A DNA stretch of 64,000 bases. It comes from Aquicella siphonis. GTDB lineage: Bacteria > Pseudomonadota > Gammaproteobacteria > DSM-16500. The position numbers were made by a program, and so were the translations under genes. Shown here one piece after another: positions 8,575-16,552 of the stretch (position 1 is the stretch's first letter; each line of letters opens with the position of its first letter). Under the pieces are notes generated by a model, which worked only from the letters and a program-made list of their open reading frames with translations, was not told the origin of the DNA and made no database searches. The stretch covers positions 62,001-126,000 of the forward strand of contig NZ_LR699119.1 in the NCBI RefSeq assembly GCF_902459485.1. Reading direction: 5' to 3'.

Positions 8575-9579
8575 TTAATCCATCAGTGCCAGCTGACTGA
8601 TAATGTCGGGGCCGCTATAAATAAATCCTGAGTAAACCTGTAATAATTGCGCACCGGCATTCAGTTTTTCCTTTCCGGTGCGTGTGTCCATGACGCCGCC
8701 GGATGCGATGATAGGAATGCGGTCTTGAACAAACTTATGCAGCCGCGAAGTGAGAAGAGTGCTGCGCTTGAACAGGGGCAGGCCGCTCAATCCGCCAGGT
8801 TCATGCGCATAAGGCGAATTTTCCACGCCTTCACGGTGTATGGTCGTATTCGTGGAAATAATGCCTTCGATTTTTTCCCTGATGGCGATTTCAGCAATGT
8901 CAGCCAGTTCGTTATCAGTCAGGTCCGGTGATATTTTTAACACCAGAGGCACATGTTTTTTCTCATTCAGAAAAACAGCATGCTGTTCCTGTTTAAGCAC
9001 GCACAATAATCGCGCGAGAAAATCACTGTGCTGCAAATCACGCAGTCCGGGTGTGTTGGGCGATGAAACATTGATGGTGATGTAACTCGCGTATTTCCAG
9101 AATGTCCTGAAACCCAGCAAATAATCATCTATGGCGTTTTCCAGCGGCGTATCCTTGTTTTTGCCGATGTTGATGCCTAATATTCCGCGATAATCCGTCT
9201 TTTCCAGCCGTTTTACGACGTAATCATACCCCTTGTTGTTGAATCCCATCCGGTTGATGATGCCTTGCTGTTCCGCCAGGCGGAACAGTCTGGGTTTGGG
9301 GTTGCCGGGTTGGGGCCTGGGAGTCACAGTGCCGATTTCGATGAATCCGAAGCCTAGCTCAGCCAGGGCGTCGATATAATCCCCGTTCTTGTCAAAACCA
9401 GCGGCAAGCCCAATCCGGTTAGGAAACGAGAGTCCCATTACCGTGACCGGGCGCAGAGGCTGGTTTTTCAGGCAGCGGGACAAACCGGAGCGTTTTGCCA
9501 GGTCCAGACTCTTTAGCGCGGCATAATGAGCTGTTTCCGGATCCAGGGCGAAGAAGATTTTTTTTAAAATCGAATACAT
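8575..9579 (-). CDS. pyrD: Dihydroorotate dehydrogenase (quinone), class 2, PyrD
   Basis: The 334-residue protein has the class 2 features: an amphipathic N-terminal extension (MYSILKKIFFALDPETAHYA) for membrane docking, the FMN-barrel segment NRIGLAAGFDKNGDYIDAL, and NVSSPNTPGLRDLQ, which carries the catalytic serine that distinguishes the quinone-linked class. ISTNTT and IIASGGVMDT line the flavin phosphate site near the C-terminus. It oxidises dihydroorotate to orotate in pyrimidine synthesis and passes electrons to the quinone pool at the inner membrane. It is transcribed toward glmS and appears monocistronic. Confidence 0.96.
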   Translation of the reverse strand: MYSILKKIFFALDPETAHYAALKSLDLAKRSGLSRCLKNQPLRPVTVMGLSFPNRIGLAAGFDKNGDYIDALAELGFGFIEIGTVTPRPQPGNPKPRLFRLAEQQGIINRMGFNNKGYDYVVKRLEKTDYRGILGINIGKNKDTPLENAIDDYLLGFRTFWKYASYITINVSSPNTPGLRDLQHSDFLARLLCVLKQEQHAVFLNEKKHVPLVLKISPDLTDNELADIAEIAIREKIEGIISTNTTIHREGVENSPYAHEPGGLSGLPLFKRSTLLTSRLHKFVQDRIPIIASGGVMDTRTGKEKLNAGAQLLQVYSGFIYSGPDIISQLALMD

Positions 9580-9942
9580 GGTTGAGTCTGAAAGTATTAT
9601 CAGGTTGAAATTGATTCATTGCCGTTTATAGGTGTTGCCACCGTTTGTGGTGTTCTATCACAACATCATCTCTCTGTCATCCTTAGGACAGCCCCTTCGA
9701 GACGGACACTGACGTATCCTCCTCAGGACAGGCCCTTCGAGACGGCACTGCGTGCCTCCTCAGGGCGAACGATGGTGAAAATCCCGTTCGTGGTGAGGAG
9801 CCGCGTCAGCGGCGTCTCGAACCATGGACGGCTTTACACTTCCTTTAAATACAGTTTCTCTCTCATTGATTTAATAAGTAGTTAAAAAAATAATCACAAA
9901 ATGATATTATGCTATCTAGTTAATCATAATCAATTCATAAAG
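9580..9942. other. Intergenic region with dispersed repeat copy A
   Basis: This gap separates the starts of pyrD (minus) and a serine hydrolase gene (plus), so it must contain both promoters. Its middle is occupied by a hairpin-rich repeat (9681-9829). The flank after it (9840-9942) is strongly AT-rich. I see no convincing coding sequence. Confidence 0.6.
9681..9829 (+). repeat. Dispersed palindromic repeat, copy A
   Basis: The segment has CCCTTCGAGACGG, a short stem, CCTCCTCAGGGCGAACG, then AAATCCCGTTCGTGGTGAGG, a second stem and GGCGTCTCGAACCATG. The first third is present twice in tandem (9681-9720 and 9721-9760). The same element occurs inverted at 16145-16250. The hairpin arms differ between copies but stay self-complementary (GGCAC/GTGCC here, GGACAC/GTGTCC in the other copy), which argues for selection on structure. 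It is a REP-like or miniature element rather than a gene. Confidence 0.8.
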
Positions 9943-11112
9943 ATGTTAAAAATAATACACTTTATATTCATGCTCTTGATCCCCTGTTTGGTCATGGCGG
10001 ATGAAGCGTCAGATCACATCAGCCTGCAATTCCTGGCGGATCAATTCTTGCGGGAGCATCGTGTGGAAGAACACATCAGTGGTCTGGCGGTCACTGTTGA
10101 TTCCGCCCGGATCACACACCCTTTGACAGTTTATTCAGGCACAGTCAGTACTGAACAGGAAAAGACAGTGGATGCCTCCAGCCTGTTTCAGGTCGGCAGT
10201 TTGACCAAATCATTCATCGCCGCCGTCTTGTTGCAGCTTGCGCGTGATCCGGAAAATCACTTTAGACTGGATGATCCTGTGGACAAGTTTTTTCCGCAAT
10301 ATTCGAAGTGGCGTGGAATCAGTGTGAAACAGTTGATGAACATGACCAGCGGCATACCGGATTATATTACTGACCGGGATATGTTCTCAGACTTTGCCGC
10401 GCATCCCTATCGCAGGCACAGCCCGTCATTCTGGGTTGACCGGATGTATCAACATCCCTTGCGCTTTAGCCCTGGAGCGGGTTATCTGTATTCAAATACC
10501 AATTATCTTTTACTGGGGATGCTGATTGAAAAACTGACCGGACATACCACAGGTCATGAAATCAGACGCCGGCTCATTAAACCCTTGGGCTTGAAAAATA
10601 CTTATTATGTAGCACATTATCCCGGTCATCGTGTTTTTTCCAGGCTGGTGCGGGGGTATCAGTTTGAAAAGGGGTTTCATGATTACATACCCCGTGGAGA
10701 AGATGTCACTGAATATAGCCTGTCATATATGGATGCTGCCGGCGGCATGATATCAAACAGTGCGGACATGGCTGTCTGGATAAAATCCCTGTTTACGCCC
10801 GACCTGGTTCTGACCGAATCTGAATTGCTGGAAATGAAAACACTGATTTCACAACAAAGCGGACGCCCGGTGGCCACACTGTCGGTGAACGACCCGGTGG
10901 GTTTTGGACTGGGTATTCGCGCGCAGTTCGGGCCAGGGTTCAACACCAGTTATTACATTTATCAGGGAATGACGCTGGGTTATCGCGCTATCTATTTTTA
11001 TTATCCTGAACGGCAGACGCTCATTTCAATCACTGTAAATAGCAGCTTTGATGGAAAAGAAAATCATTTGATCGGTCTCATTAATCAGATCGGTGAGTCA
11101 CTGTCCCTCTAG
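9943..11112 (+). CDS. Secreted serine hydrolase of the beta-lactamase (class C / AmpC-like) superfamily
   Basis: Starting at the ATG at 9943 gives 389 residues with a clean signal peptide (MLKIIHFIFMLLIPCLVMA, cut before DEAS); an ATG 14 codons upstream is possible but would put polar residues before it, and neither has a good ribosome site. The nucleophile motif SLTK is at residues 86-89 and the second motif YSN at 183-185, as in serine beta-lactamases, DD-peptidases and esterases of this fold. The conserved context LMNMTSGIPDY is also present. It is probably exported to the periplasm. The family covers carboxypeptidases, esterases and beta-lactamases, and sequence alone does not decide among them. 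Confidence 0.85.
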   Translation: MLKIIHFIFMLLIPCLVMADEASDHISLQFLADQFLREHRVEEHISGLAVTVDSARITHPLTVYSGTVSTEQEKTVDASSLFQVGSLTKSFIAAVLLQLARDPENHFRLDDPVDKFFPQYSKWRGISVKQLMNMTSGIPDYITDRDMFSDFAAHPYRRHSPSFWVDRMYQHPLRFSPGAGYLYSNTNYLLLGMLIEKLTGHTTGHEIRRRLIKPLGLKNTYYVAHYPGHRVFSRLVRGYQFEKGFHDYIPRGEDVTEYSLSYMDAAGGMISNSADMAVWIKSLFTPDLVLTESELLEMKTLISQQSGRPVATLSVNDPVGFGLGIRAQFGPGFNTSYYIYQGMTLGYRAIYFYYPERQTLISITVNSSFDGKENHLIGLINQIGESLSL

Positions 11113-11206
11113 AATCAGCTGCGCTGTCATGCCAGCATGTTTTTAGCTGGCATCCGGAAATATTCAAAAAGTCTGCCCTGAGCCGGCATGCCTGAAGAAA
11201 TAAAAC

Positions 11207-13378
11207 TCATTTCGCGCTGAGGTAACTCGCAATCAGTACCTTGGTGCCGACATTCGCAAAGCGCACCTTGACTTTCATGTCTTCGCCGTCGCCTTCGCAA
11301 TCCAGAACGATGCCTTCGCCAAAAATCCGGTGACGCACTTCCTGTCCAACGCGGAAAGCATTTTGTGTTTCGGCAGCGGTTGTGAAATGATTTCCGCCTG
11401 TGCCGGAAGAATAAGCTTGCGCATGGTTACCGAGCCGGGCTGTCTTGGTGCGGAAGCGTATTTCATCAATGAGTTCCGCGGGGATTTCATGCAAAAACCG
11501 CGATGGCCGGTGATAAGCTTCCTTGCCGTAGGTGCGCCTGACTTCCGCGTATGTCATATAGAGTTTGCGCATGGCGCGTGTCACGCCGACATAACAAAGC
11601 CGGCGCTCTTCTTCAATCGCTTTGGGGTCGTTCATGGAAAGGTAATGCGGGAACAATTCTTCTTCACAGCCCGCCAGGAACACCACGGGGAATTCCAGAC
11701 CTTTTGCTGAATGCAGAGTCATGAGCTGCACGCAGTCGTCATACGCATCCGCCTGTTCATCACTGGATTCCAGGGCGGCATAAGCGAGAAAGGCGGCGAG
11801 CGGCGGCATGTCGTCGGTGACGCCGTCTTGTGAAAACTGATGCGCGGCGTTAACCAGTTCTTCCAGGTTTTCAAGGCGGGTCAAGCCTTTTTCACCTTTT
11901 TCCTTGCGGTAATGTTCAATCAATCCGCTGGCGTATAATACATATTCAACCTGCTTGTGCAATTCAAGCGCCAGCGTCCGCTCCGTCATGGTGTTGATGA
12001 GGTTGACAAAGGAGAGCAGCGCGGTTTCCGCGCGGGTGGAAAAATGTTTCTGTTCTATCAGCTGCAGCAAGGCGTCCCATAGCGTGAGGGCATGGCTTTT
12101 CGCGTGTTCGCGTATGGAAACGAGTGTGCGGTCGCCGATGCCGCGTACGGGAGTGTTGATAATGCGTTCAAACGCCGGATCGTCCGAGCGGTTTGCGATG
12201 ATACGCAAATAGGCGAGGGCATCCTTGATTTCCTGCCGGTCAAAATAACGCAGCCCGCCGTAGACGCGATACGGGATGCCAAACTGCATGAGCGCTTCTT
12301 CGATGACGCGCGACTGCGCGTTAGAGCGGTAGAGAACGGCCATTTCCCGCAAGACATGATCACTTTTCTGTTTTAATTCTCGTATGCGGTTGACGATGAA
12401 AAAGGCTTCGTCTGTTTCATTGAAGCCGGCATAAACCGTGATGGGTTCGCCGTCCTTGCCTTCGGTCCACAGGTTTTTGCCTAGGCGGCCGGCATTCTGC
12501 GAGATTAACGCATTGGCGGCTTTTAATATGGTGCCGGTCGAGCGGTAGTTTTGTTCCAGGCGGATGATCCTGGCTCCGGCAAAGTCCTTGGAAAAGCGCT
12601 GGATATTTTCGATGCGCGCGCCGCGCCAGCCGTATATGGACTGGTCATCATCACCCACAATCATGACCGAGTTGGAGTCGCCGGCGAATAATTTCAGCCA
12701 GGCGTACTGTATGGTATTGGTATCCTGGAATTCATCCACCAGCAGGCAGCGAAAACGGTCCTGGTAGTGTGCGCGCAATTCAGCGTTGGTCAGCAGAAGT
12801 TTGTAGGTTTTCAGGAGCAGGTCCGCGAAATCAATGACGCCGGCGCGCAGACAGGCTTCATGGTATGCCTGATAGATGCGGATCTGGGTCTGGACGGTAA
12901 AGTCGCGGACTTCAACCTGGTGCGGCTCGCGGCATTCTTCCTTTTGCGCATTGATGAACCATTGTGATTCCTTGGGCGGAAAGCGGTCTTCATCCAGGTT
13001 GAGCGCATGAATGACACGGCGAATCATGCGAAACTGATCGTCCGAATCAAGGATCTGGAAAGACTGCGGCAATCCCGCTTCCTGCCAGTGGGCACGGAGA
13101 AAGCGGTGAGACAGGCCGTGAAATGTCCCTATCCACATGCTTTTTGCCGGCACATGCAGCATTTTTTCAATGCGCGCGCGCATTTCATTGGCGGCCTTGT
13201 TGGTAAAGGTTACCGCCAGGATACGGGATGGAGCGATCTTTTCATTTTCAACGAGCCACGCGATACGGTGTGTCAGCACGCGGGTCTTGCCGCTGCCGGC
13301 ACCGGCAAGCACCAATTGATGGCCCAGCGGCGCGCGCACCGCTTCTTGCTGTGCTGGATTGAGCGAATTGAGTATCAT
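11207..13378 (-). CDS. uvrD: DNA helicase II UvrD
   Basis: From the ATG at 13378 the protein has 723 residues, close to E. coli UvrD. A TTG five codons upstream would add MIIFD and is less likely. The superfamily 1A motifs appear in order: Q-motif region LNPAQQEAVRAP, Walker A LVLAGAGSGKTRVLTHR, TFTNKAANEMRARI, LLVDEFQDTN, VGDDDQSIYGWRGA, LEQNYRST, and LMTLHSAKGLEFPVVFLAG followed by EERRLCYVGVTRA. The C-terminal tail (RVGQEVRHRIFGEGIVLDCE) is the Tudor-like region that binds RNA polymerase in UvrD. It unwinds DNA 3' to 5' in nucleotide excision and mismatch repair. It is divergent from engB across about 40 bp. Confidence 0.96.
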   Translation of the reverse strand: MILNSLNPAQQEAVRAPLGHQLVLAGAGSGKTRVLTHRIAWLVENEKIAPSRILAVTFTNKAANEMRARIEKMLHVPAKSMWIGTFHGLSHRFLRAHWQEAGLPQSFQILDSDDQFRMIRRVIHALNLDEDRFPPKESQWFINAQKEECREPHQVEVRDFTVQTQIRIYQAYHEACLRAGVIDFADLLLKTYKLLLTNAELRAHYQDRFRCLLVDEFQDTNTIQYAWLKLFAGDSNSVMIVGDDDQSIYGWRGARIENIQRFSKDFAGARIIRLEQNYRSTGTILKAANALISQNAGRLGKNLWTEGKDGEPITVYAGFNETDEAFFIVNRIRELKQKSDHVLREMAVLYRSNAQSRVIEEALMQFGIPYRVYGGLRYFDRQEIKDALAYLRIIANRSDDPAFERIINTPVRGIGDRTLVSIREHAKSHALTLWDALLQLIEQKHFSTRAETALLSFVNLINTMTERTLALELHKQVEYVLYASGLIEHYRKEKGEKGLTRLENLEELVNAAHQFSQDGVTDDMPPLAAFLAYAALESSDEQADAYDDCVQLMTLHSAKGLEFPVVFLAGCEEELFPHYLSMNDPKAIEEERRLCYVGVTRAMRKLYMTYAEVRRTYGKEAYHRPSRFLHEIPAELIDEIRFRTKTARLGNHAQAYSSGTGGNHFTTAAETQNAFRVGQEVRHRIFGEGIVLDCEGDGEDMKVKVRFANVGTKVLIASYLSAK

Positions 13379-13420
13379 GTCGAAAATTATCAATTAAAAA
13401 TATGAGTGACGTATTCTAAT

Positions 13421-14020
13421 ATGACTGGACAGTATCAAAAAGCTTATTTTCTTATTAGCGCCGCAGCAATGCAGCAATTGCCCCCGGATGAAGGGGTTGA
13501 AGTCGCCATGGTTGGCCGGTCCAATGCTGGCAAATCCAGTGTCCTGAACCGGATTACGCAAAGCAAAAACCTGGCCCGGGTCAGCAAAACGCCTGGCAGG
13601 ACCCAGCTGATCAATATCTTCGTTCTGGACCCCGGGCGCCGCATCGCGGATTTACCCGGATACGGGTATGCCAGGGTGCCGCTGGCCGCCAAGCTCAAGT
13701 GGCAAAAAACGGTAGACCAGTATATTAGTGACAGGGCGTGTCTCAAAGGCTTGATACTGGTGATGGATATCCGTCATCCTTTCAAGGAATTAGACGTGAA
13801 ATTACTGGAGTATTGCGATCACCGGGGCTTGCCGGTGCATATTCTGCTGAATAAGGCGGACAAGCTGACCAACAGCCAGGTCGCGCAAACCCTGAGGGAA
13901 ACCAAAGCCGCTTTGACGGGGTATCGCAATTCTGTTACTTTCCAAGTCTTCTCCGCTTTGAAAGGGCGGGGGTTAAGCGAACTGCACGCATTGCTGGACC
14001 AATGGTACGGCTTTAAATAA
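13421..14020 (+). CDS. engB: Ribosome biogenesis GTPase EngB (YihA/YsxC)
   Basis: The ATG at 13421 gives 199 residues starting MTGQYQKAYFLISA, which lines up with the start of E. coli YihA; a GTG at 13406 in the same frame is an alternative. GTPase motifs are G1 GRSNAGKS, G2 around KTPGRTQLIN, G3 DLPGYGYARV and G4 LNKADKL, with FSALKGRGL as G5. EngB is an essential cytoplasmic GTPase acting in assembly of the large ribosomal subunit. The gene is divergent from uvrD and is followed after 39 bp by the OPT transporter. Confidence 0.95.
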   Translation: MTGQYQKAYFLISAAAMQQLPPDEGVEVAMVGRSNAGKSSVLNRITQSKNLARVSKTPGRTQLINIFVLDPGRRIADLPGYGYARVPLAAKLKWQKTVDQYISDRACLKGLILVMDIRHPFKELDVKLLEYCDHRGLPVHILLNKADKLTNSQVAQTLRETKAALTGYRNSVTFQVFSALKGRGLSELHALLDQWYGFK

Positions 14021-14059
14021 ATGACACAACAAGAACAATTGAATGAGTGAGGATAAAAC

Positions 14060-16120
14060 ATGGCGGGAAATATCCAATCAAGTGATGCAATAACCGGACA
14101 GGACAGCGACCAACCCATCATACCAGCAAATGTTTCCCTGCCCGAAATTACGATAAGAGTCCTGGTGCTAGGCGTGATACTGACAGTGGTACTCGCGGCG
14201 GCCAACGCCTTTCTTGGCCTGAAGGTCGGCGTGACTGTGTCGGCATCCATACCGGCCGCGGTCATTTCCATGGGTATTTTACGCTTCTTTCGCAACTCCA
14301 ATATTCTTGAAAATAACATGGTGCAAATCATGGCTTCAGTCGGTGAAGCCCTTACCGCGGGAATCGCATTTATCCTGCCCGCGCTGATTATTTTGCATGT
14401 GTGGGACCGCTTCAATTACTGGCAGACCGTCATTACCAGCCTGCTGGGCGGCGGACTGGGAGTGTTATTTACCATCCCGCTGCGCCGGGCTTTATTGCAG
14501 GACAAAACGCTGCGTTACCCTGAAGCCGTGGCCATAGGCAACGTGCTGAAAGCGAGCGCCAAGCGCGAAGAAGGCGATTTGCGCCAGCTGGTTTTTGGAG
14601 GATTGATTGGCGGCGTCATCGCGCTGTTTCAATCCGGGTTTCAGATTCTCACGGATACTTTTCAATATTGGGTGAAATCATCCGCCGCCATCTTCGGATT
14701 TGGCCTGGGTTTGTCACCGGCCTTGATCGCGGCAGGATATATTGTCGGTATTAATGTGGCGCTGAGCCTTCTGGTTGGTATCGCTATCGGCTGGCTGGCG
14801 GGCGTACCCGTGCTTTCGTATGTTTATGGCTTGCCCGATGCGGAAACCGCAAATCAGATGGCCATGGTTATCTGGAAATCCCACATCCGCTATATGGGGG
14901 TGGGCACCATGTTGATTGGCGGATTGTGGACTTTGTCCACCTTGTTCAAACCGGTCATTCACAGCATGGCCATGTCTTTTGCGGCGGTCAGACAAATTCG
15001 CGTGGGCCAGCAGACGGATACATTGCGCACCGAACGCGATATTCCGATTCATTATGTTTTTATTTCCGCGCTTGTGCTGTTGATCCCTATCTTTTTTCTC
15101 ATTGCCAATTCCATTATTCCATCTGAATTCAATATCGCGCCGGGTTTCCGCTATTTTCTGTCCGGCTTTGGCACGTTTTATATCCTGGTCGGCGGGTTTG
15201 CCTTTTGTTCCATCATGGCTTATTTCGCCGGATTGATTGGTTCGACCAACAGTCCCGTGTCCGGTCTGCTGGTTTCAGCGCTTCTGATCATTTGTCTGGT
15301 TTTCATGGCATTTTTTAGTTTTACAGAGTGGGACAGCCAGACCAAGGAAATGATAGGGTCGGTAGTCGCCATTGGCAGCATGGTGGTGATAGGCGCGGCA
15401 CTCTCGATTTCTAATGACACCATGCAGGATTTGAAAGTTGGCCAGATTGTCGGCTCAACTCCCTGGAAGCAGCAGACCATGCTGATTTTGGGCGTGGTGG
15501 TGTCATCGTTTGTTATTCCGCCTATCCTGCAATTGTTGTATAACGCTTACGGCATAGGCGGCGTTTTCCCGCGGCCAGACATGAATCCGGCGCAAATGCT
15601 CGCTGCGCCGCAGGCCGGCTTGATGGCAACAGTGGCCAAGGGAGTATTCAGTCATCAGCTGCAATGGAACATGATAGGCATAGGCGCCTTGATTGCGGTT
15701 ATTTGCATCGTGATTGATGAGCTTCTTAAAAAACATTATGGTACGCGTTTGCCTGTGCTTGCCGTAGGTCTGGGTATTTATCTCCCTCTGGATAGCTCCG
15801 TGCCCTGTGTTATCGGCGGCATACTGGCTTATCTTGTTCAGTTCCGTCTCGACAGTATTTATCACCGTCATCGCGGTGAACCGGAGACTGAAATTAAAAT
15901 GAATGCTCACCGTCATCGCGGTTTGTTGTTGTGCTGCGGTATTGTGGCTGGCGCATCGCTAATGGGCGTGATGCTGGCCATTCCGTTTGCCATCAAGCAA
16001 AGCTCGGATGCCTTGCGTCTCATGCCGGAACAATATATGTCATTTGCCGGTGTCTTAAGCATTATCGTGACATTTATGCTGTGCGCATGGATTTATCGGG
16101 TGGTATTAAAGCGGGATTGA
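14060..16120 (+). CDS. OPT-family oligopeptide transporter
   Basis: This 686-residue protein is almost wholly hydrophobic, with about 15-16 predicted membrane segments. The N-terminal SLPEITIRVLVLGVILTVVL, then NAFLGLKVGVTVSASIPAAV and KTLRYPEAVAIGNVLKAS, are hallmarks of the bacterial branch of the oligopeptide transporter (OPT) family, which is the proton-coupled peptide or metal-chelate class also containing plant YSL proteins. GAGGA stands upstream of the ATG. In the inner membrane it probably imports short peptides, which would suit an organism that depends on host or environmental amino acids. The substrate is inferred from the family only. Confidence 0.92.
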   Translation: MAGNIQSSDAITGQDSDQPIIPANVSLPEITIRVLVLGVILTVVLAAANAFLGLKVGVTVSASIPAAVISMGILRFFRNSNILENNMVQIMASVGEALTAGIAFILPALIILHVWDRFNYWQTVITSLLGGGLGVLFTIPLRRALLQDKTLRYPEAVAIGNVLKASAKREEGDLRQLVFGGLIGGVIALFQSGFQILTDTFQYWVKSSAAIFGFGLGLSPALIAAGYIVGINVALSLLVGIAIGWLAGVPVLSYVYGLPDAETANQMAMVIWKSHIRYMGVGTMLIGGLWTLSTLFKPVIHSMAMSFAAVRQIRVGQQTDTLRTERDIPIHYVFISALVLLIPIFFLIANSIIPSEFNIAPGFRYFLSGFGTFYILVGGFAFCSIMAYFAGLIGSTNSPVSGLLVSALLIICLVFMAFFSFTEWDSQTKEMIGSVVAIGSMVVIGAALSISNDTMQDLKVGQIVGSTPWKQQTMLILGVVVSSFVIPPILQLLYNAYGIGGVFPRPDMNPAQMLAAPQAGLMATVAKGVFSHQLQWNMIGIGALIAVICIVIDELLKKHYGTRLPVLAVGLGIYLPLDSSVPCVIGGILAYLVQFRLDSIYHRHRGEPETEIKMNAHRHRGLLLCCGIVAGASLMGVMLAIPFAIKQSSDALRLMPEQYMSFAGVLSIIVTFMLCAWIYRVVLKRD

Positions 16121-16144
16121 AAATTCCGTTCCTGTTATGCTGTT

Positions 16145-16250
16145 CATGGTTCGAGACGCCGCGCTTGCGCGGCTCCTCACCACGAACGGGATTTTCACCA
16201 CTCCGTTCACCCTGGGGAGGACACGTCAGTGTCCGTCTCGAAGGGCTGTT
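16145..16250 (-). repeat. Dispersed palindromic repeat, copy B (inverted relative to copy A)
   Basis: Read on the minus strand it has the same order as copy A: CCCTTCGAGACGG, stem GGACAC/GTGTCC, CAGGGTGAACGG, AAATCCCGTTCGTGGTGAGG, stem CCGCGC/GCGCGG, GGCGTCTCGAACCATG. It lies 25 bp after the OPT gene. The A and B copies bracket about 6.3 kb in inverted orientation. Confidence 0.8.
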
Positions 16251-16408
16251 TATCCCCCCTAATTCCCGCGCGTTTCCAGCGATATACTTATCCGCAATTC
16301 GCAAGATTAAGCATCACCTTACCCGGTTCATGTCATTATCTTACTGATTTTACAGGTAATATTTACACGCAGCCTGAAAATCCCGCCGGGGATCAAAGAC
16401 GGGAGTTT

Positions 16409-16423
16409 TTGATTAATAATCAA
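16409..16423. promoter_or_regulatory. 15-bp AT-rich palindrome, possible operator
   Basis: TTGATT-AAT-AATCAA has perfect 6-bp arms around a 3-bp centre. It lies about 130 bp before the 1683-aa gene and upstream of its possible -10 boxes. It could be a regulator site or, read as RNA, part of a weak stem; no regulator can be named. Confidence 0.3.
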
Positions 16424-16552
16424 ATGATTAGCAATTAATAAGCGTTTGGGTTTATTCTACGCCGCCAACAACAATGTTCCCGCCTCTGGTCGTATATACT
16501 AAATGTATAATTGCCAAATTAAATAAGAATAAATGACAAGACGGGGGCGAAT

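Larger units (their letters stand above)
16121..16552. other. Intergenic region with repeat copy B and AT-rich leader
   Basis: The region holds the inverted repeat copy (16145-16250), a GC-poor stretch with the palindrome at 16409-16423, and two possible -10 boxes, TATACT (16495-16500) and TATAAT (16506-16511), without recognisable -35 elements. It is the leader of the following 9-kb two-gene unit. No coding sequence is evident. Confidence 0.55.

Noticed and set aside
9681-9829. CRISPR-like or tandem array
   Set aside because: Only two repeat units of 40 bp with no spacers; the element is a dispersed hairpin repeat with a second copy far away.
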